In this document: positions 42,122 to 49,722 of the stretch, piece by piece
How positions within the stretch are numbered: position 1 is the first letter of the stretch
Layout: every line of letters starts with the position of its first letter
Source of the DNA: Laedolimicola sp934402125
GTDB taxonomy: Bacteria > Bacillota > Clostridia > Lachnospirales > Lachnospiraceae
Direction of reading: 5' to 3'
Assembly (NCBI RefSeq): GCF_052065835.1
Contig: NZ_JBQHTG010000003.1
Span: forward strand, 62,001-126,000
DNA: 64,000 nt
Position numbers and translations under genes: made by a program
The notes under the pieces: generated by a model
What the model was told of the DNA's origin: nothing
The model's input: the letters and a program-made list of their open reading frames with translations, nothing else
The model's database searches: none

Positions 42122-42460
42122 ATGGGTAAATCAACCAAAACCTATGAAGAAAGAATCCAGGAGAAGGATTTAAGGATCGAGAAGCTGGCACAGGAACTGA
42201 AGCGTTATGAGGCACAAAAGAAGCAGCTGGAGAAACGAAAGAAGGAGGAAGAACGGAAAATCCGTACCCACCGTCTGATTGAAATTGGTGCGGCGGTGGA
42301 GTCAGTTCTTGGAAGATGTATTGAGCTGGAAGAAATCCCTAAGCTGATTGCATTTCTAAATAAGCAGGAAGCCAACGGGAAATTTTTCTCCAAAGCAATG
42401 CAAAAAGGTCCGGATACAGATATGAAAAAAGAGGAAGTTGGGGAGTCAGGAGTTTCCTGA
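42122..42460 (+). CDS. DUF3847-like accessory mobilization protein
   Basis: A 112-residue, highly charged protein. Residues 1-55 form a coiled coil (EKDLRIEKLAQELKRYEAQK), followed by a short conserved domain RTHRLIEIGAAVESVLGR with IPKLIAFLNKQEANGKFF. Proteins of this kind (DUF3847) lie just before MobA relaxase genes in mobilizable elements and are thought to help assemble the relaxosome. The oriT lies in the gap between it and mobA. Confidence 0.8.
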   Translation: MGKSTKTYEERIQEKDLRIEKLAQELKRYEAQKKQLEKRKKEEERKIRTHRLIEIGAAVESVLGRCIELEEIPKLIAFLNKQEANGKFFSKAMQKGPDTDMKKEEVGESGVS

Positions 42461-42478
42461 TTCCCTTCTCTTTTTAGG

Positions 42479-42527
42479 GAGAAGGGCGCACTTATAGACA
42501 GGCAGAGCCTGTCTATTGCGCGCGCTC
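42479..42527 (-). other. oriT of the inner element with MOBQ-type nick core
   Basis: On the minus strand the sequence TAAGTGCGCCCT (complement of 42485-42496) matches the nick-region core I know from RSF1010 and the pIP501/pGO1-type MOBQ plasmids. Directly 5' of it on that strand is a perfect inverted repeat ATAGACAGGC / GCCTGTCTAT with a 3-base loop (plus-strand 42494-42516). Inverted repeat plus core next to a MobA gene is the classical MOBQ oriT layout. Confidence 0.87.
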
Positions 42528-42657
42528 TGCGAGGCTTATGGGAAGCATCTGGGTTTTAAAAGATAAACTTTCGGAACGGTCTGCTTCCCATAGGAAGAAC
42601 CCCTCCGGCGTTCTTCCACATAAGAATATGCACTTTTAACGAAGGAGGATATGCACT

Positions 42658-44160
42658 ATGTCAATTTATCATTGCAGTATCAAAATCATTAGCAGGAGTG
42701 ATGGAAAATCGGCAGTTGCTTCTTCTGCCTACCGCTCCGGCGAAAAGCTCATGGATGACCGCACAGGTCTTGTTCATGACTTTACGAAAAAGCGTGGAGT
42801 TGTATTTACAGAAGTTGCACTTCCGGCACATGCTCCGCCGGAATATGCTGACCGGAATGTATTATGGAATGCGGTGGAAAAGGCAGAAAAGAAATCCAAC
42901 GCACAGCTTGCGAGAGAGATAGAAGTGGCACTTCCAAAGGAGCTTTCAAGGGAATGTCAGATTGAAATTGTAAGAAGGTATGTGCAGGATAATTTTGTTT
43001 CCGTTGGCATGTGTGCCGACTGGGCATTGCATGATAAGGGTGATGGCAACCCCCATGCTCACATTATGCTGACCATGCGTGGCATCAAACCCGATGGCAC
43101 ATGGGCACAGAAGGAAAAGAAGATTTATGCCCTTGATGAAGACGGAAACCGCATTCCACTCATTGACCCTGCTACCGGAGAGCAGAAGCTTGGTAAACGG
43201 AATGAAAAGCTTTGGAAACGCATTACTGTAGAACCAAATGACTGGAACGAACACAGTAAAGCAGAAATCTGGAGAAAATCATGGGCAGATATCTGTAACG
43301 AATATCTGTCTTTGGAACAGCAGATTGACCACAGAAGTTACAAACGGCAGGAGCTGGATTTAGAGCCTACCATCCACGAAGGGTATCGTGCCCGCAAGAT
43401 GGAGAAGGCAGGCTTTGTTTCTAATCGGTGCGAATACAACCGGATTGTAAAAGCTATCAATTCACTTAAGACAAAATGGTTACAGACAGTCCGTGAATTA
43501 CAACAGACCATTATAGAGAAAGGACGTTTTTTATATGAACGAATTGCAGGATACCTTGGAGGAAATCATGAAGATTTTTTCCTCACAGGAAGAGATGCTG
43601 GACATCATGGAGGAACAGCAGAAGGAGTTGGATTTTCTTCGGAATACGATTCAGAAGCAGGACGAATTGCTGAAGAAATTGAACGAAGAGAATGCCAAGC
43701 TGTCGGCAGAGAATCAGGAATTAGCCGGACAGAATCTGCGATTGCAAACACAGAATCAGCAATTGCAGAAATTATGCAAAGAGTAAAAGAGAAAGCGAGG
43801 GAACGAGATGAACGAATCAGAAAACTTAAAGAACGAAGACGACTTGTTGAGTCTGTCGGAGACACTTATGGAGGAGAACGAAACTTACCGTCATCGGATA
43901 AATCAGTTGGAGAATCAGATACAGACGCATTTATCCGACAGGCAAAAGCTGAAATCGCAGATACAATCCATGCAATCAACTCTGGACGCAATAGCGCAAG
44001 AGAATCAGAACTTGAACGCTCATATCGCCAGATTAGCAGAGAGCGATTTGGTACTGGTGGAGAACGAGAAGTTGAAAAAGGAAAATCAGCAGGTGCTGGC
44101 AGAGAAAGAGAAGGCTCAGAGAATCTTCGCAGAAGCCGAGAAAAAGGCAGAGAACGCTAA
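42658..44160 (+). CDS. mobA: MobA/MobL-family relaxase (MOBQ)
   Basis: A 500-residue relaxase that nicks oriT and leads the strand in transfer by a helper element. The N-terminal relaxase domain starts MSIYHCSIKIISRSDGKSAV, with YRSGEKLMDDRTGLVHDF, and metal histidines His125, His133 and His135 in HDKGDGNPHAHIMLTMRG. After about residue 300 the sequence becomes low-complexity and rich in Arg and Glu. That C-terminal part is also read in the +1 frame by two other genes (43535 and 43808), which explains its odd composition. GGAGGATATGCACT precedes the ATG. Confidence 0.94.
   Translation: MSIYHCSIKIISRSDGKSAVASSAYRSGEKLMDDRTGLVHDFTKKRGVVFTEVALPAHAPPEYADRNVLWNAVEKAEKKSNAQLAREIEVALPKELSRECQIEIVRRYVQDNFVSVGMCADWALHDKGDGNPHAHIMLTMRGIKPDGTWAQKEKKIYALDEDGNRIPLIDPATGEQKLGKRNEKLWKRITVEPNDWNEHSKAEIWRKSWADICNEYLSLEQQIDHRSYKRQELDLEPTIHEGYRARKMEKAGFVSNRCEYNRIVKAINSLKTKWLQTVRELQQTIIEKGRFLYERIAGYLGGNHEDFFLTGRDAGHHGGTAEGVGFSSEYDSEAGRIAEEIERRECQAVGRESGISRTESAIANTESAIAEIMQRVKEKARERDERIRKLKERRRLVESVGDTYGGERNLPSSDKSVGESDTDAFIRQAKAEIADTIHAINSGRNSARESELERSYRQISRERFGTGGEREVEKGKSAGAGREREGSENLRRSREKGRER
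43535..43786 (+). CDS. Small coiled-coil protein overprinted inside mobA (+1 frame)
   Basis: An 83-residue protein wholly inside mobA in the +1 frame. It is almost entirely coiled coil (EEQQKELDFLRNTIQKQDEL, KLNEENAKLSAENQELAGQN). GAAAGGACG lies about 9 bases before the ATG. Clear heptad structure in this frame, against low-complexity Arg/Glu sequence in the mobA frame, suggests this frame is under coding selection. Function unknown; a structural partner of the next protein is possible. Confidence 0.68.
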   Translation: MNELQDTLEEIMKIFSSQEEMLDIMEEQQKELDFLRNTIQKQDELLKKLNEENAKLSAENQELAGQNLRLQTQNQQLQKLCKE

Positions 44161-44800
44161 TGTTGTCTTAATGAAAGCGAAGGCATTGGAAGCTGATTTT
44201 AACAATCATATTTCCGTTGAAGCTAAGCATATCCGCAAGCAAGTAAAAGCAGATATGCAAATACAGTTACAGGAAAAGTTGCGAACGCAAACCGCTACAC
44301 TTGGCGTATGGACATGGGTAATTGCTTTTATCAGCATTGTTCAAACTGGTTATATCTTTTTTGTCAACAAAGATGTAGTTGCCACCATACCTGATTGGTT
44401 TCTGAATCGTGGCAGGAATGTGATGAACATTTCAAATTTGCTTTGTAGGGTGTATCAGTGGTGCTATGAATATCTGGCTCAGTATGTCCATTCCTATGTG
44501 GCAGTTGGTATTATTGCTTTAGTGTCTGTTGGGATTGCGGCAGGTGTATTTGTACTTGCGAAAATAGCATTTGACAGGATTACAGAAAAGTGTGATGACC
44601 GATGGCAATATTACAAAAACACTGGTGTTGCAGAACTTAGAAAGGCTGTGTCCGTAGCACTTTGTGTTATCAGTGTTACATTGTCAATGTTATCTGTTTC
44701 ACTGATTCCGGTAGATATTAATGTGCTAAGCTGGTGGCTTATTCTTTCGGCAGGTCTGAATTTTTTGTATCATGGCAGTTGTAAGGGCAGTTACCATTAA
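43808..44800 (+). CDS. Coiled-coil membrane protein overlapping the 3' end of mobA (DUF6040-like)
   Basis: A 330-residue protein in the +1 frame relative to mobA; its first 353 bases overlap mobA and the rest continues alone. Residues 1-160 are coiled coil (ETYRHRINQLENQIQTHLSD; AEKEKAQRIFAEAEKKAEN). Then come four hydrophobic segments: TLGVWTWVIAFISIVQTGYI, VAVGIIALVSVGIAAGVFVLA, a pair around VSVALCVISVTLSMLSVSL, and WWLILSAGLNFLYH. It looks like the DUF6040 proteins of mobilizable elements, perhaps linking the relaxosome to a mating channel. GCGAGGGAACGAG precedes the ATG. Confidence 0.82.
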   Translation: MNESENLKNEDDLLSLSETLMEENETYRHRINQLENQIQTHLSDRQKLKSQIQSMQSTLDAIAQENQNLNAHIARLAESDLVLVENEKLKKENQQVLAEKEKAQRIFAEAEKKAENANVVLMKAKALEADFNNHISVEAKHIRKQVKADMQIQLQEKLRTQTATLGVWTWVIAFISIVQTGYIFFVNKDVVATIPDWFLNRGRNVMNISNLLCRVYQWCYEYLAQYVHSYVAVGIIALVSVGIAAGVFVLAKIAFDRITEKCDDRWQYYKNTGVAELRKAVSVALCVISVTLSMLSVSLIPVDINVLSWWLILSAGLNFLYHGSCKGSYH

Positions 44801-44810
44801 TGCATAAAAG

Positions 44811-44849
44811 TACTCCCATGGGCAGATGAAATCTGCTCACGGGAGAGTA
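44811..44849. other. Hairpin between the mobilization run and the ABC-F gene
   Basis: Nested stems ACTCCC / GGGAGAGT (44812-44817, 44841-44848) and GCAGAT / ATCTGC (44822-44827, 44831-44836). It lies between convergent genes and may be a terminator for the plus-strand run, although no T run follows. Confidence 0.5.
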
Positions 44850-44897
44850 ATACAAAGGCGGTTCAAACTGGAAGTTGTCAGTCTTTCATCTTTTTTA

Positions 44898-46442
44898 TCA
44901 CTCACTAATTAACTGTAATCCATTAGGATTTAGCTGATATATTTTATCACACACCTCTTCAATGTACTTTCTATCGTGAGAAATGCTAATGACAGCCCCT
45001 GGAAATTCTCGGAGCATTTTTCTTATTACCGGGCCGGATAATGGTGAAAAATTTCTTGTAGGCTCATCCAGAATAAGAACATTCGCACCACTTAAACTCA
45101 TCCTCAAAAGAAGCACTTTCGCCTTTTGTCCACCAGACAACTCCCGAATAGGATGCTCCATTTCATCTGGCGTGTATTTAAGTGAACCTAGGTATGTTCT
45201 AATTCTTGTACGCTCTTCTTTATCTCCTGTTTTATCAAGGTAATCAACCGGTGTAACAGATAGCTCCAACAAATCTTCATAATTTTGGGGCATATATTCT
45301 GCTTTAATATCATTCCGATTCATAAGTTCTTCCGCTATCTTTTTTAGAAGAGTCGTTTTTCCTGCCCCGTTGGCTCCTATAATACAGATTTTCTCTGATC
45401 CTTTTATTTTCAAATAAATTCCTTCTGCCAAAATTCTTTCGCCTTCTGGAGTCATTAGCTTTGAAAGTTCATATTCTATGACCGTTTTCCCTGTTGGAAT
45501 GTATGCGTTTTTATCTCCTAATTTAAAAAAGATTGCTTCTTCCTGCTCCGGCATTTGCGTCATATTTTCGTCTTCTCTTTCAAATCTTCGCCCCATAGCC
45601 TTAACTGTGTGCATTTTGTCCTTCAAATTCTTTGCCACCGACGGCGCTTGTCTGGAACAATTTGCTAATGCGCTTTGCACACTCTGAGACACTCTTTGAT
45701 ATTTCTCATCTCGAATCTTTTTTTCCCTACGGTCACATAGTGCCCTCTGTTCTTGAAGTTCAAATTTATGAAGCCGTTCCTCCACATAGTTTCTATAGGG
45801 AAGCTTGGCCACGGTATATCTCGCTTCTGTTTTTCGCTTAATCTGCTCGATATGTATTACCATGTTGGCGGTACGCTCTATCAATGTTTCATCGTGTGAA
45901 ATAAAAAGCACAATATGTTTCCATTCATTTATGGTTTTTTCCAGTAATGTAAGCGTCGCAATGTCAATATCATTTGAAGGTTCGTCTAACAATAGCACAG
46001 AAACATCGCGAATAAAAAGCCGCATGAGTTGTACCTTGACTTTTTCTCCTCCTGAAAGGCTCCCCATCATCTGACTACTGTAGAAAAAATCATTTTTTAT
46101 TCCAAATTTTCCTGCAGTAACAGACAGTTCTTTTGGCGTTTTCTCCCAGAATATTTCTTCCTCAGAAAAATACTCGTATACGGTTTTTTTCTTATCTTCA
46201 TCGGGCATCTCTTGCGGAAGGTAACCAAAACGTTCGTTTCCCATTACTCTTTCCCCATCCGCTTCTATATAGTTTTCTATAAGCGATGGATCATATATCC
46301 ACTTCATTAATGTTGATTTTCCGTTCCCTTCTTCTCCAATGATAACTGCTTTATCTCCATCATTTAGCACAAGGTTGAAATCATCAAGAATTACTCTCAG
46401 GTCTTTTTTATGTGTTAAATTTAATTTCTTTATCTGTAACAT
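44898..46442 (-). CDS. ABC-F protein, probable ribosome-protection antibiotic resistance factor
   Basis: A 514-residue soluble protein of two ABC domains without membrane segments, the ABC-F layout. ABC1: GEEGNGKSTLMK (Walker A), SLSGGEKVKVQLMR, LLLDEPSNDIDI. ABC2: GANGAGKTTLLKK, LSGGQKAKVLLLRM, LILDEPTRNFSPLSG. A charged linker of about 80 residues lies between (ELQEQRALCDRREKKIRDEK). The second Walker B region is unlike the usual DEPTNHLD and recalls the resistance (ARE) branch of the family. Such proteins displace lincosamide, pleuromutilin, streptogramin or phenicol-type drugs from the ribosome. The ATG at 46442 has GGAGGAACTTT upstream. A long leader with its own promoter suggests attenuation control. 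Confidence 0.85.
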   Translation of the reverse strand: MLQIKKLNLTHKKDLRVILDDFNLVLNDGDKAVIIGEEGNGKSTLMKWIYDPSLIENYIEADGERVMGNERFGYLPQEMPDEDKKKTVYEYFSEEEIFWEKTPKELSVTAGKFGIKNDFFYSSQMMGSLSGGEKVKVQLMRLFIRDVSVLLLDEPSNDIDIATLTLLEKTINEWKHIVLFISHDETLIERTANMVIHIEQIKRKTEARYTVAKLPYRNYVEERLHKFELQEQRALCDRREKKIRDEKYQRVSQSVQSALANCSRQAPSVAKNLKDKMHTVKAMGRRFEREDENMTQMPEQEEAIFFKLGDKNAYIPTGKTVIEYELSKLMTPEGERILAEGIYLKIKGSEKICIIGANGAGKTTLLKKIAEELMNRNDIKAEYMPQNYEDLLELSVTPVDYLDKTGDKEERTRIRTYLGSLKYTPDEMEHPIRELSGGQKAKVLLLRMSLSGANVLILDEPTRNFSPLSGPVIRKMLREFPGAVISISHDRKYIEEVCDKIYQLNPNGLQLISE

Positions 46443-46748
46443 AAAGTTCCTCCTTTTCGAAACACGAGTCAATTATTTTTGTACACACAAAAACGAGCCT
46501 TTTTTGCATACGCAAAAATAGACTCGCCAAATAGACCTTTATTCCTTTCCCTAAGGAAAAGCAAAGGAAATGCCTCTTGCGATAATCCAACTTAAGCGTA
46601 CACAAAAATAAACCTATTTTCTACAGGCTCAATAACTATATGTGTCTTACTTAAATTAAATTATCTATTAATCATTTCCTCACCTTACACGAAATGTGCC
46701 ATCCTTTTTTCTAATGATAATACTATCATACTGTATTTATTGTGTCAA
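46443..46748 (-). promoter_or_regulatory. Promoter and long leader of the ABC-F gene (candidate attenuator)
   Basis: On the minus strand: TTGACA (plus 46743-46748), 17-base spacer, TAGTAT (plus 46720-46725). The transcript would have a leader of about 270 bases. It holds tiny frames (for example a 5-codon one starting near 46704), repeated ATTTTTGTGTACGC-like words and a stem CCTTTGCTTTTCC / GGGAAAGGAATAAAGG. Leaders of this sort regulate many ribosome-protection genes by drug-induced attenuation. Together with 46749-46822, which shows nothing further, this accounts for the whole gap. Confidence 0.65.
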
Positions 46749-46822
46749 CACATTCCACCTTATAGAAGCGCAAATTCAAAGTTTCCATTGCCTCATTTAC
46801 ATAGTCAGGCTTTTCAAAATTC

Positions 46823-47515
46823 TTACTTTTTGTAAATTTCAAATTTTCGTTTCCCAATGTTTTGCTTTTCTAGCCTTTCCCATTTCTCACAATTGATTTT
46901 CTGCTTTTTATCCATGCATACAGCTAAAATTGTATTTTCATGCGAAATTCTCCATAACTGTTCCAACATAGCATCCATGGAATTCTTACCTTGTTCCCAT
47001 TCCACCAAATTTCCGTATGGAACATCCGTAATAATTATATCAGGCAATATTTCCGGCAAAGGCATCGTACAATCCGCTTGGAAAATCTCTGTCGATATAT
47101 CATTCCCCAGCATAATGCTTAATTTATCGCAACTATCTAATGCCTCCTTATGAGATTCCTTACCATAAGAATTGTAAAGTTCCTCTATCTCTGCTTTTCT
47201 CTTTTTCAAAGCAACATCAGTAAGTAAGGATATATTTTTCTTTGCATGAGCTACCATATCTTCATCAATATCACTACCATATATTTTTCTGATATACTTA
47301 TTTTGAAAATATCCAAGAATTGTAAGGGAATAGCCTCCCCCACAACAAGGGTCATATATGACTAAATCCTCTTTTTTATTCGAACGCTCCAGTGCCCGAC
47401 CGTAAATTTCAAGCAACAATCGAATCGGGAAATTCGGTATTCCTTTTCCTCCATAAAGAACCCGACCACTTGCAAAATCCTGAAAATTATCATCTTTACA
47501 ATATAAATATTCCAT
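46823..47515 (-). CDS. AviRa-like 23S rRNA methyltransferase (orthosomycin resistance family)
   Basis: A 230-residue SAM-dependent methyltransferase. It opens with FASGRVLYGGKGIPNFPIRL, has the SAM loop YDPCCGGGYSLTILGYF (residues 54-70), the acidic loop YGSDIDEDMVAHAKKN, KAEIEELYNSYGKESHKEAL and the catalytic-side ITDVPYGNLVEW. This order matches AviRa, which methylates G2535 of 23S rRNA and gives resistance to avilamycin and evernimicin. The assignment is from memory of the family pattern, and product and level of resistance are not proven by sequence. It lies in the same direction as the ABC-F gene. Confidence 0.82.
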   Translation of the reverse strand: MEYLYCKDDNFQDFASGRVLYGGKGIPNFPIRLLLEIYGRALERSNKKEDLVIYDPCCGGGYSLTILGYFQNKYIRKIYGSDIDEDMVAHAKKNISLLTDVALKKRKAEIEELYNSYGKESHKEALDSCDKLSIMLGNDISTEIFQADCTMPLPEILPDIIITDVPYGNLVEWEQGKNSMDAMLEQLWRISHENTILAVCMDKKQKINCEKWERLEKQNIGKRKFEIYKK

Positions 47516-47560
47516 TATCTGCTTAACCTATCGCTTTCGTCCAAACTCTTGATTTCGTTT

Positions 47561-48172
47561 TTACACAAAAACCTTTCCATGCACCCAATTTATCACATCA
47601 TCAGCCACTTCTTTGGGCGATTTCATTGATATATCCAGCAACTCGTACTTGGTATCCCCCACCTGAGTATGTTCCATAAAATAACGATTATAATCGCATG
47701 AACTATTAATCCAGTTCTCGTCCGTTATTCCTCTGCCCTCTTGCATACGTTGTCTCAAAGAATCTTCATCCGTAACTAACGCCAAACAAATAATCTCACT
47801 AAAATACCGACTGTTGTATACTTTCGGAAAACGGTCAAGGCATCCCGCCATCGTCCACAAAACCAGTGTCCCTGACTGTATAATATCCTTTGAAATATTA
47901 GCAATAATTTCAACCCATTTATTACAGGATTCCTCATCATCCCAGTTTATAAAGCCTGTGAAAATATCAGCATCCAATACTACAAAATCAACTTTTCTCC
48001 TCATAATCTCAATCGCCGTAGTAGTTTTGCCTACTCCGCTGCACCCTGTCAGAATAAGTAACGGCAAGGATTTAAACTCCCATTCCGCACCGCATTTCGG
48101 GCAACGAAGTTTATTTTCAATTATTTCTTTGTCCCATTCGTAATTCCCACAATTTGAACATATCTCAATCAT
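47561..48172 (-). CDS. Zinc-ribbon P-loop kinase/ATPase of unknown role
   Basis: A 203-residue protein. An N-terminal zinc ribbon has Cys5, Cys8, Cys24 and Cys27 (ICSNCGNYEW; RCPKCGAEWEF). A P-loop follows at residues 43-51, LTGCSGVGKTTTAIEI, then a DAD acidic motif (VVLDADIFTG) and a lid-like segment RQRMQEGRGITDENWI. The layout is that of a small-molecule kinase (shikimate/gluconate/adenylate kinase type). Next to two ribosome-protecting families, an antibiotic kinase is conceivable but unproven. Confidence 0.65.
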   Translation of the reverse strand: MIEICSNCGNYEWDKEIIENKLRCPKCGAEWEFKSLPLLILTGCSGVGKTTTAIEIMRRKVDFVVLDADIFTGFINWDDEESCNKWVEIIANISKDIIQSGTLVLWTMAGCLDRFPKVYNSRYFSEIICLALVTDEDSLRQRMQEGRGITDENWINSSCDYNRYFMEHTQVGDTKYELLDISMKSPKEVADDVINWVHGKVFV

Positions 48173-48219
48173 CCTTACACATCTCCAACTTCAAAGTTAC
48201 TTTTCCTATAAATTGAACT

Positions 48220-48678
48220 TTAGCGTATACAAGCATTTACGAATTTCATTGGTACATCCATTCTTTCTGCCACTTGCTCTGGTGTCATGCCACTATCCAA
48301 GAAACGTTTACAAACTACTTTTATGTTCTCGCCAACCTCAATAATATGTTTATCAGGGTCATAAATTCTAACCACTCGCTGTCCCCATGAATGTTCCTTG
48401 ATAGGATGGACGTATTCCACATCATACTTTTTCAGTCTATCAGCAAATTTGTCAAAGTTATCCTCTTCAAAATATACTTCAGAACTATTACTACCGAATG
48501 AAACGTTGTCTGTACCAATAAATTCATTCCAAGTTTCAAGTGTTTGCAGTGCCAAACCACCTGTCAAAGTCTTATTTGCACCAAAATCCATAATTACATG
48601 AAGCCCCAAAACTTTTATATAAAATTCCAATGACTTATTAATATCCGTTACTACCAACATAGGGTTTTTTATTTTCAT
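48220..48678 (-). CDS. VOC (glyoxalase/bleomycin resistance) protein with C-terminal helix-turn-helix tail
   Basis: A 152-residue protein. Residues 1-120 are a VOC domain (NPMLVVTDINKSLEFYIKVLG, read in parts; GQRVVRIYDPDKHIIEVGE). The last 30 residues, CKRFLDSGMTPEQVAERMDVP, look like a small helical DNA- or protein-binding tail seen on some VOC proteins of Clostridia. VOC proteins may bind or destroy antibiotics (bleomycin, fosfomycin) or act on metabolites. The role here is unknown. Confidence 0.75.
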   Translation of the reverse strand: MKIKNPMLVVTDINKSLEFYIKVLGLHVIMDFGANKTLTGGLALQTLETWNEFIGTDNVSFGSNSSEVYFEEDNFDKFADRLKKYDVEYVHPIKEHSWGQRVVRIYDPDKHIIEVGENIKVVCKRFLDSGMTPEQVAERMDVPMKFVNACIR

Positions 48679-48745
48679 CTACTATACCTCCGTCAAATTC
48701 AAATCTTCTGTTACTTTCAATCTCTCCACAAGACTGCAAGTTAAT

Positions 48746-49258
48746 TTACAGTTCCGTATGAGCAATTTCCGTTCCTTTCTTAAATCGATTCTTCAAGGGC
48801 AGATAGTATATCAACATCATGAAAAGCGGTTGCTGCCACGACAAGCCTATGACACACCCAATCAGTTTTATGTTCGCAGACAAAATGCCGACTATAAAGG
48901 CAAGAACAGAAGAAACAATAATTAACCATTTGGTAAATATTATCTCAGATTCCGTAACTATGTCTTGCTTTCTGATTGTTGTTACCCTAAGCAATATTGC
49001 GAAAATCAGAATAAATATCGTCGCAAACAATACAGCTGAGCCTATCACAAGAAAAATCGTCAATCCGTTTACTCCCGCAACTGTAAGGTTAGCTAATGGT
49101 GTAAAATCAGAACCGTCAATATTTATGTTGTCCACATATTTGATTAAATTTTTGCCCAACATTACATTATATATTTCTCTTATATATCCTATTGAAAATA
49201 TCCAATTAAGTATTGATGCTGCAACCAGCAGAACTCGTCTGACTAAACCTCTGCCCAT
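48746..49258 (-). CDS. Four-helix membrane protein, unknown
   Basis: A 170-residue protein with four hydrophobic segments: VLLVAASILNWIFSIGYI, NGLTIFLVIGSAVLFATIFILIF (parts), WLIIVSSVLAFIVGILSA and LIGCVIGLSWQQPLFMMLI. The C-terminus is basic (PLKNRFKKGTE). No family recognised. The ATG at 49258 follows GGGGGAATTACA; an ATG ten codons earlier overlaps that site. It lies in the cargo run of the inner element. Confidence 0.6.
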   Translation of the reverse strand: MGRGLVRRVLLVAASILNWIFSIGYIREIYNVMLGKNLIKYVDNINIDGSDFTPLANLTVAGVNGLTIFLVIGSAVLFATIFILIFAILLRVTTIRKQDIVTESEIIFTKWLIIVSSVLAFIVGILSANIKLIGCVIGLSWQQPLFMMLIYYLPLKNRFKKGTEIAHTEL

Positions 49259-49386
49259 TGTAATTCCCCCACTAACTTCAAATTTCACTTCCTATTGTAC
49301 CACGCACATCTCTTACATTCCACTTATATTTTTGTAAAGATTTTGAAAAAGGCGGACTGCTAATCTATAGCAATCCGCCCGAAAAA

Positions 49387-49626
49387 TTACCACACTTCTA
49401 AACTATCTTCTGCATCAATCCAAGCTTGCATTTCTCCATCCAACACTAAGCGTGCATACTCCATAGGTTCATCAATCGCAAGAGCATTTAATGCGCACTG
49501 TGAATTTGGTGTGATCTTCAATCCTTCCTCCGCCTTACTACAATCTATGCGAAGAAGCATATTATCAAAAGTGGTTATATCTATACTATTGCAGTACTGG
49601 TTATATGTAGCATATATAAGTTTCAT
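49387..49626 (-). CDS. Small DUF6061-like protein
   Basis: A 79-residue acidic protein beginning MKLIYATYNQYCNSIDITTF, with LLRIDCSKAEEGL and EYARLVLDGEMQAWIDAEDSLEVW. It resembles the DUF6061 proteins that commonly sit at the ends of Tn4451-like elements. Function unknown. It is the last gene before the right end of the inner element, 96 bases away. Confidence 0.72.
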   Translation of the reverse strand: MKLIYATYNQYCNSIDITTFDNMLLRIDCSKAEEGLKITPNSQCALNALAIDEPMEYARLVLDGEMQAWIDAEDSLEVW

Positions 49627-49722
49627 AGCTTTTCGTCCTTTCGTTTTTATTACAGATAAGCCGGTTGTATTGGTAAATTGTTGTGTGTCCTAGAATTATC
49701 CTTTAGAACATGATACACACGT

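Larger units (their letters stand above)
37035..49722 (+). mobile_element. Inner Tn4451-like integrative mobilizable element carrying ABC-F and AviRa-like genes
   Basis: A 12,688-bp element inserted in the outer integrase gene. Boundaries are deduced from the split: GT at 37033-37034 and GT at 49721-49722 are the crossover copies. Contents in order: large serine recombinase, KilA-N protein, DUF6076-like protein, sigma-like protein (all minus strand), leader peptide, TnpW, DUF3847-like protein, oriT, MobA with overprinted genes, then a minus-strand cargo run (ABC-F, AviRa-like methyltransferase, zinc-ribbon ATPase, VOC protein, membrane protein, DUF6061-like protein). There are no long terminal inverted repeats, as expected for a serine-recombinase element. 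Confidence 0.92.

Noticed and set aside
46408..46605. 65-codon frame in the ABC-F leader as a real protein
   Set aside because: It starts at a non-ATG codon without ribosome site and runs into the ABC-F gene; the region is better seen as a leader RNA.
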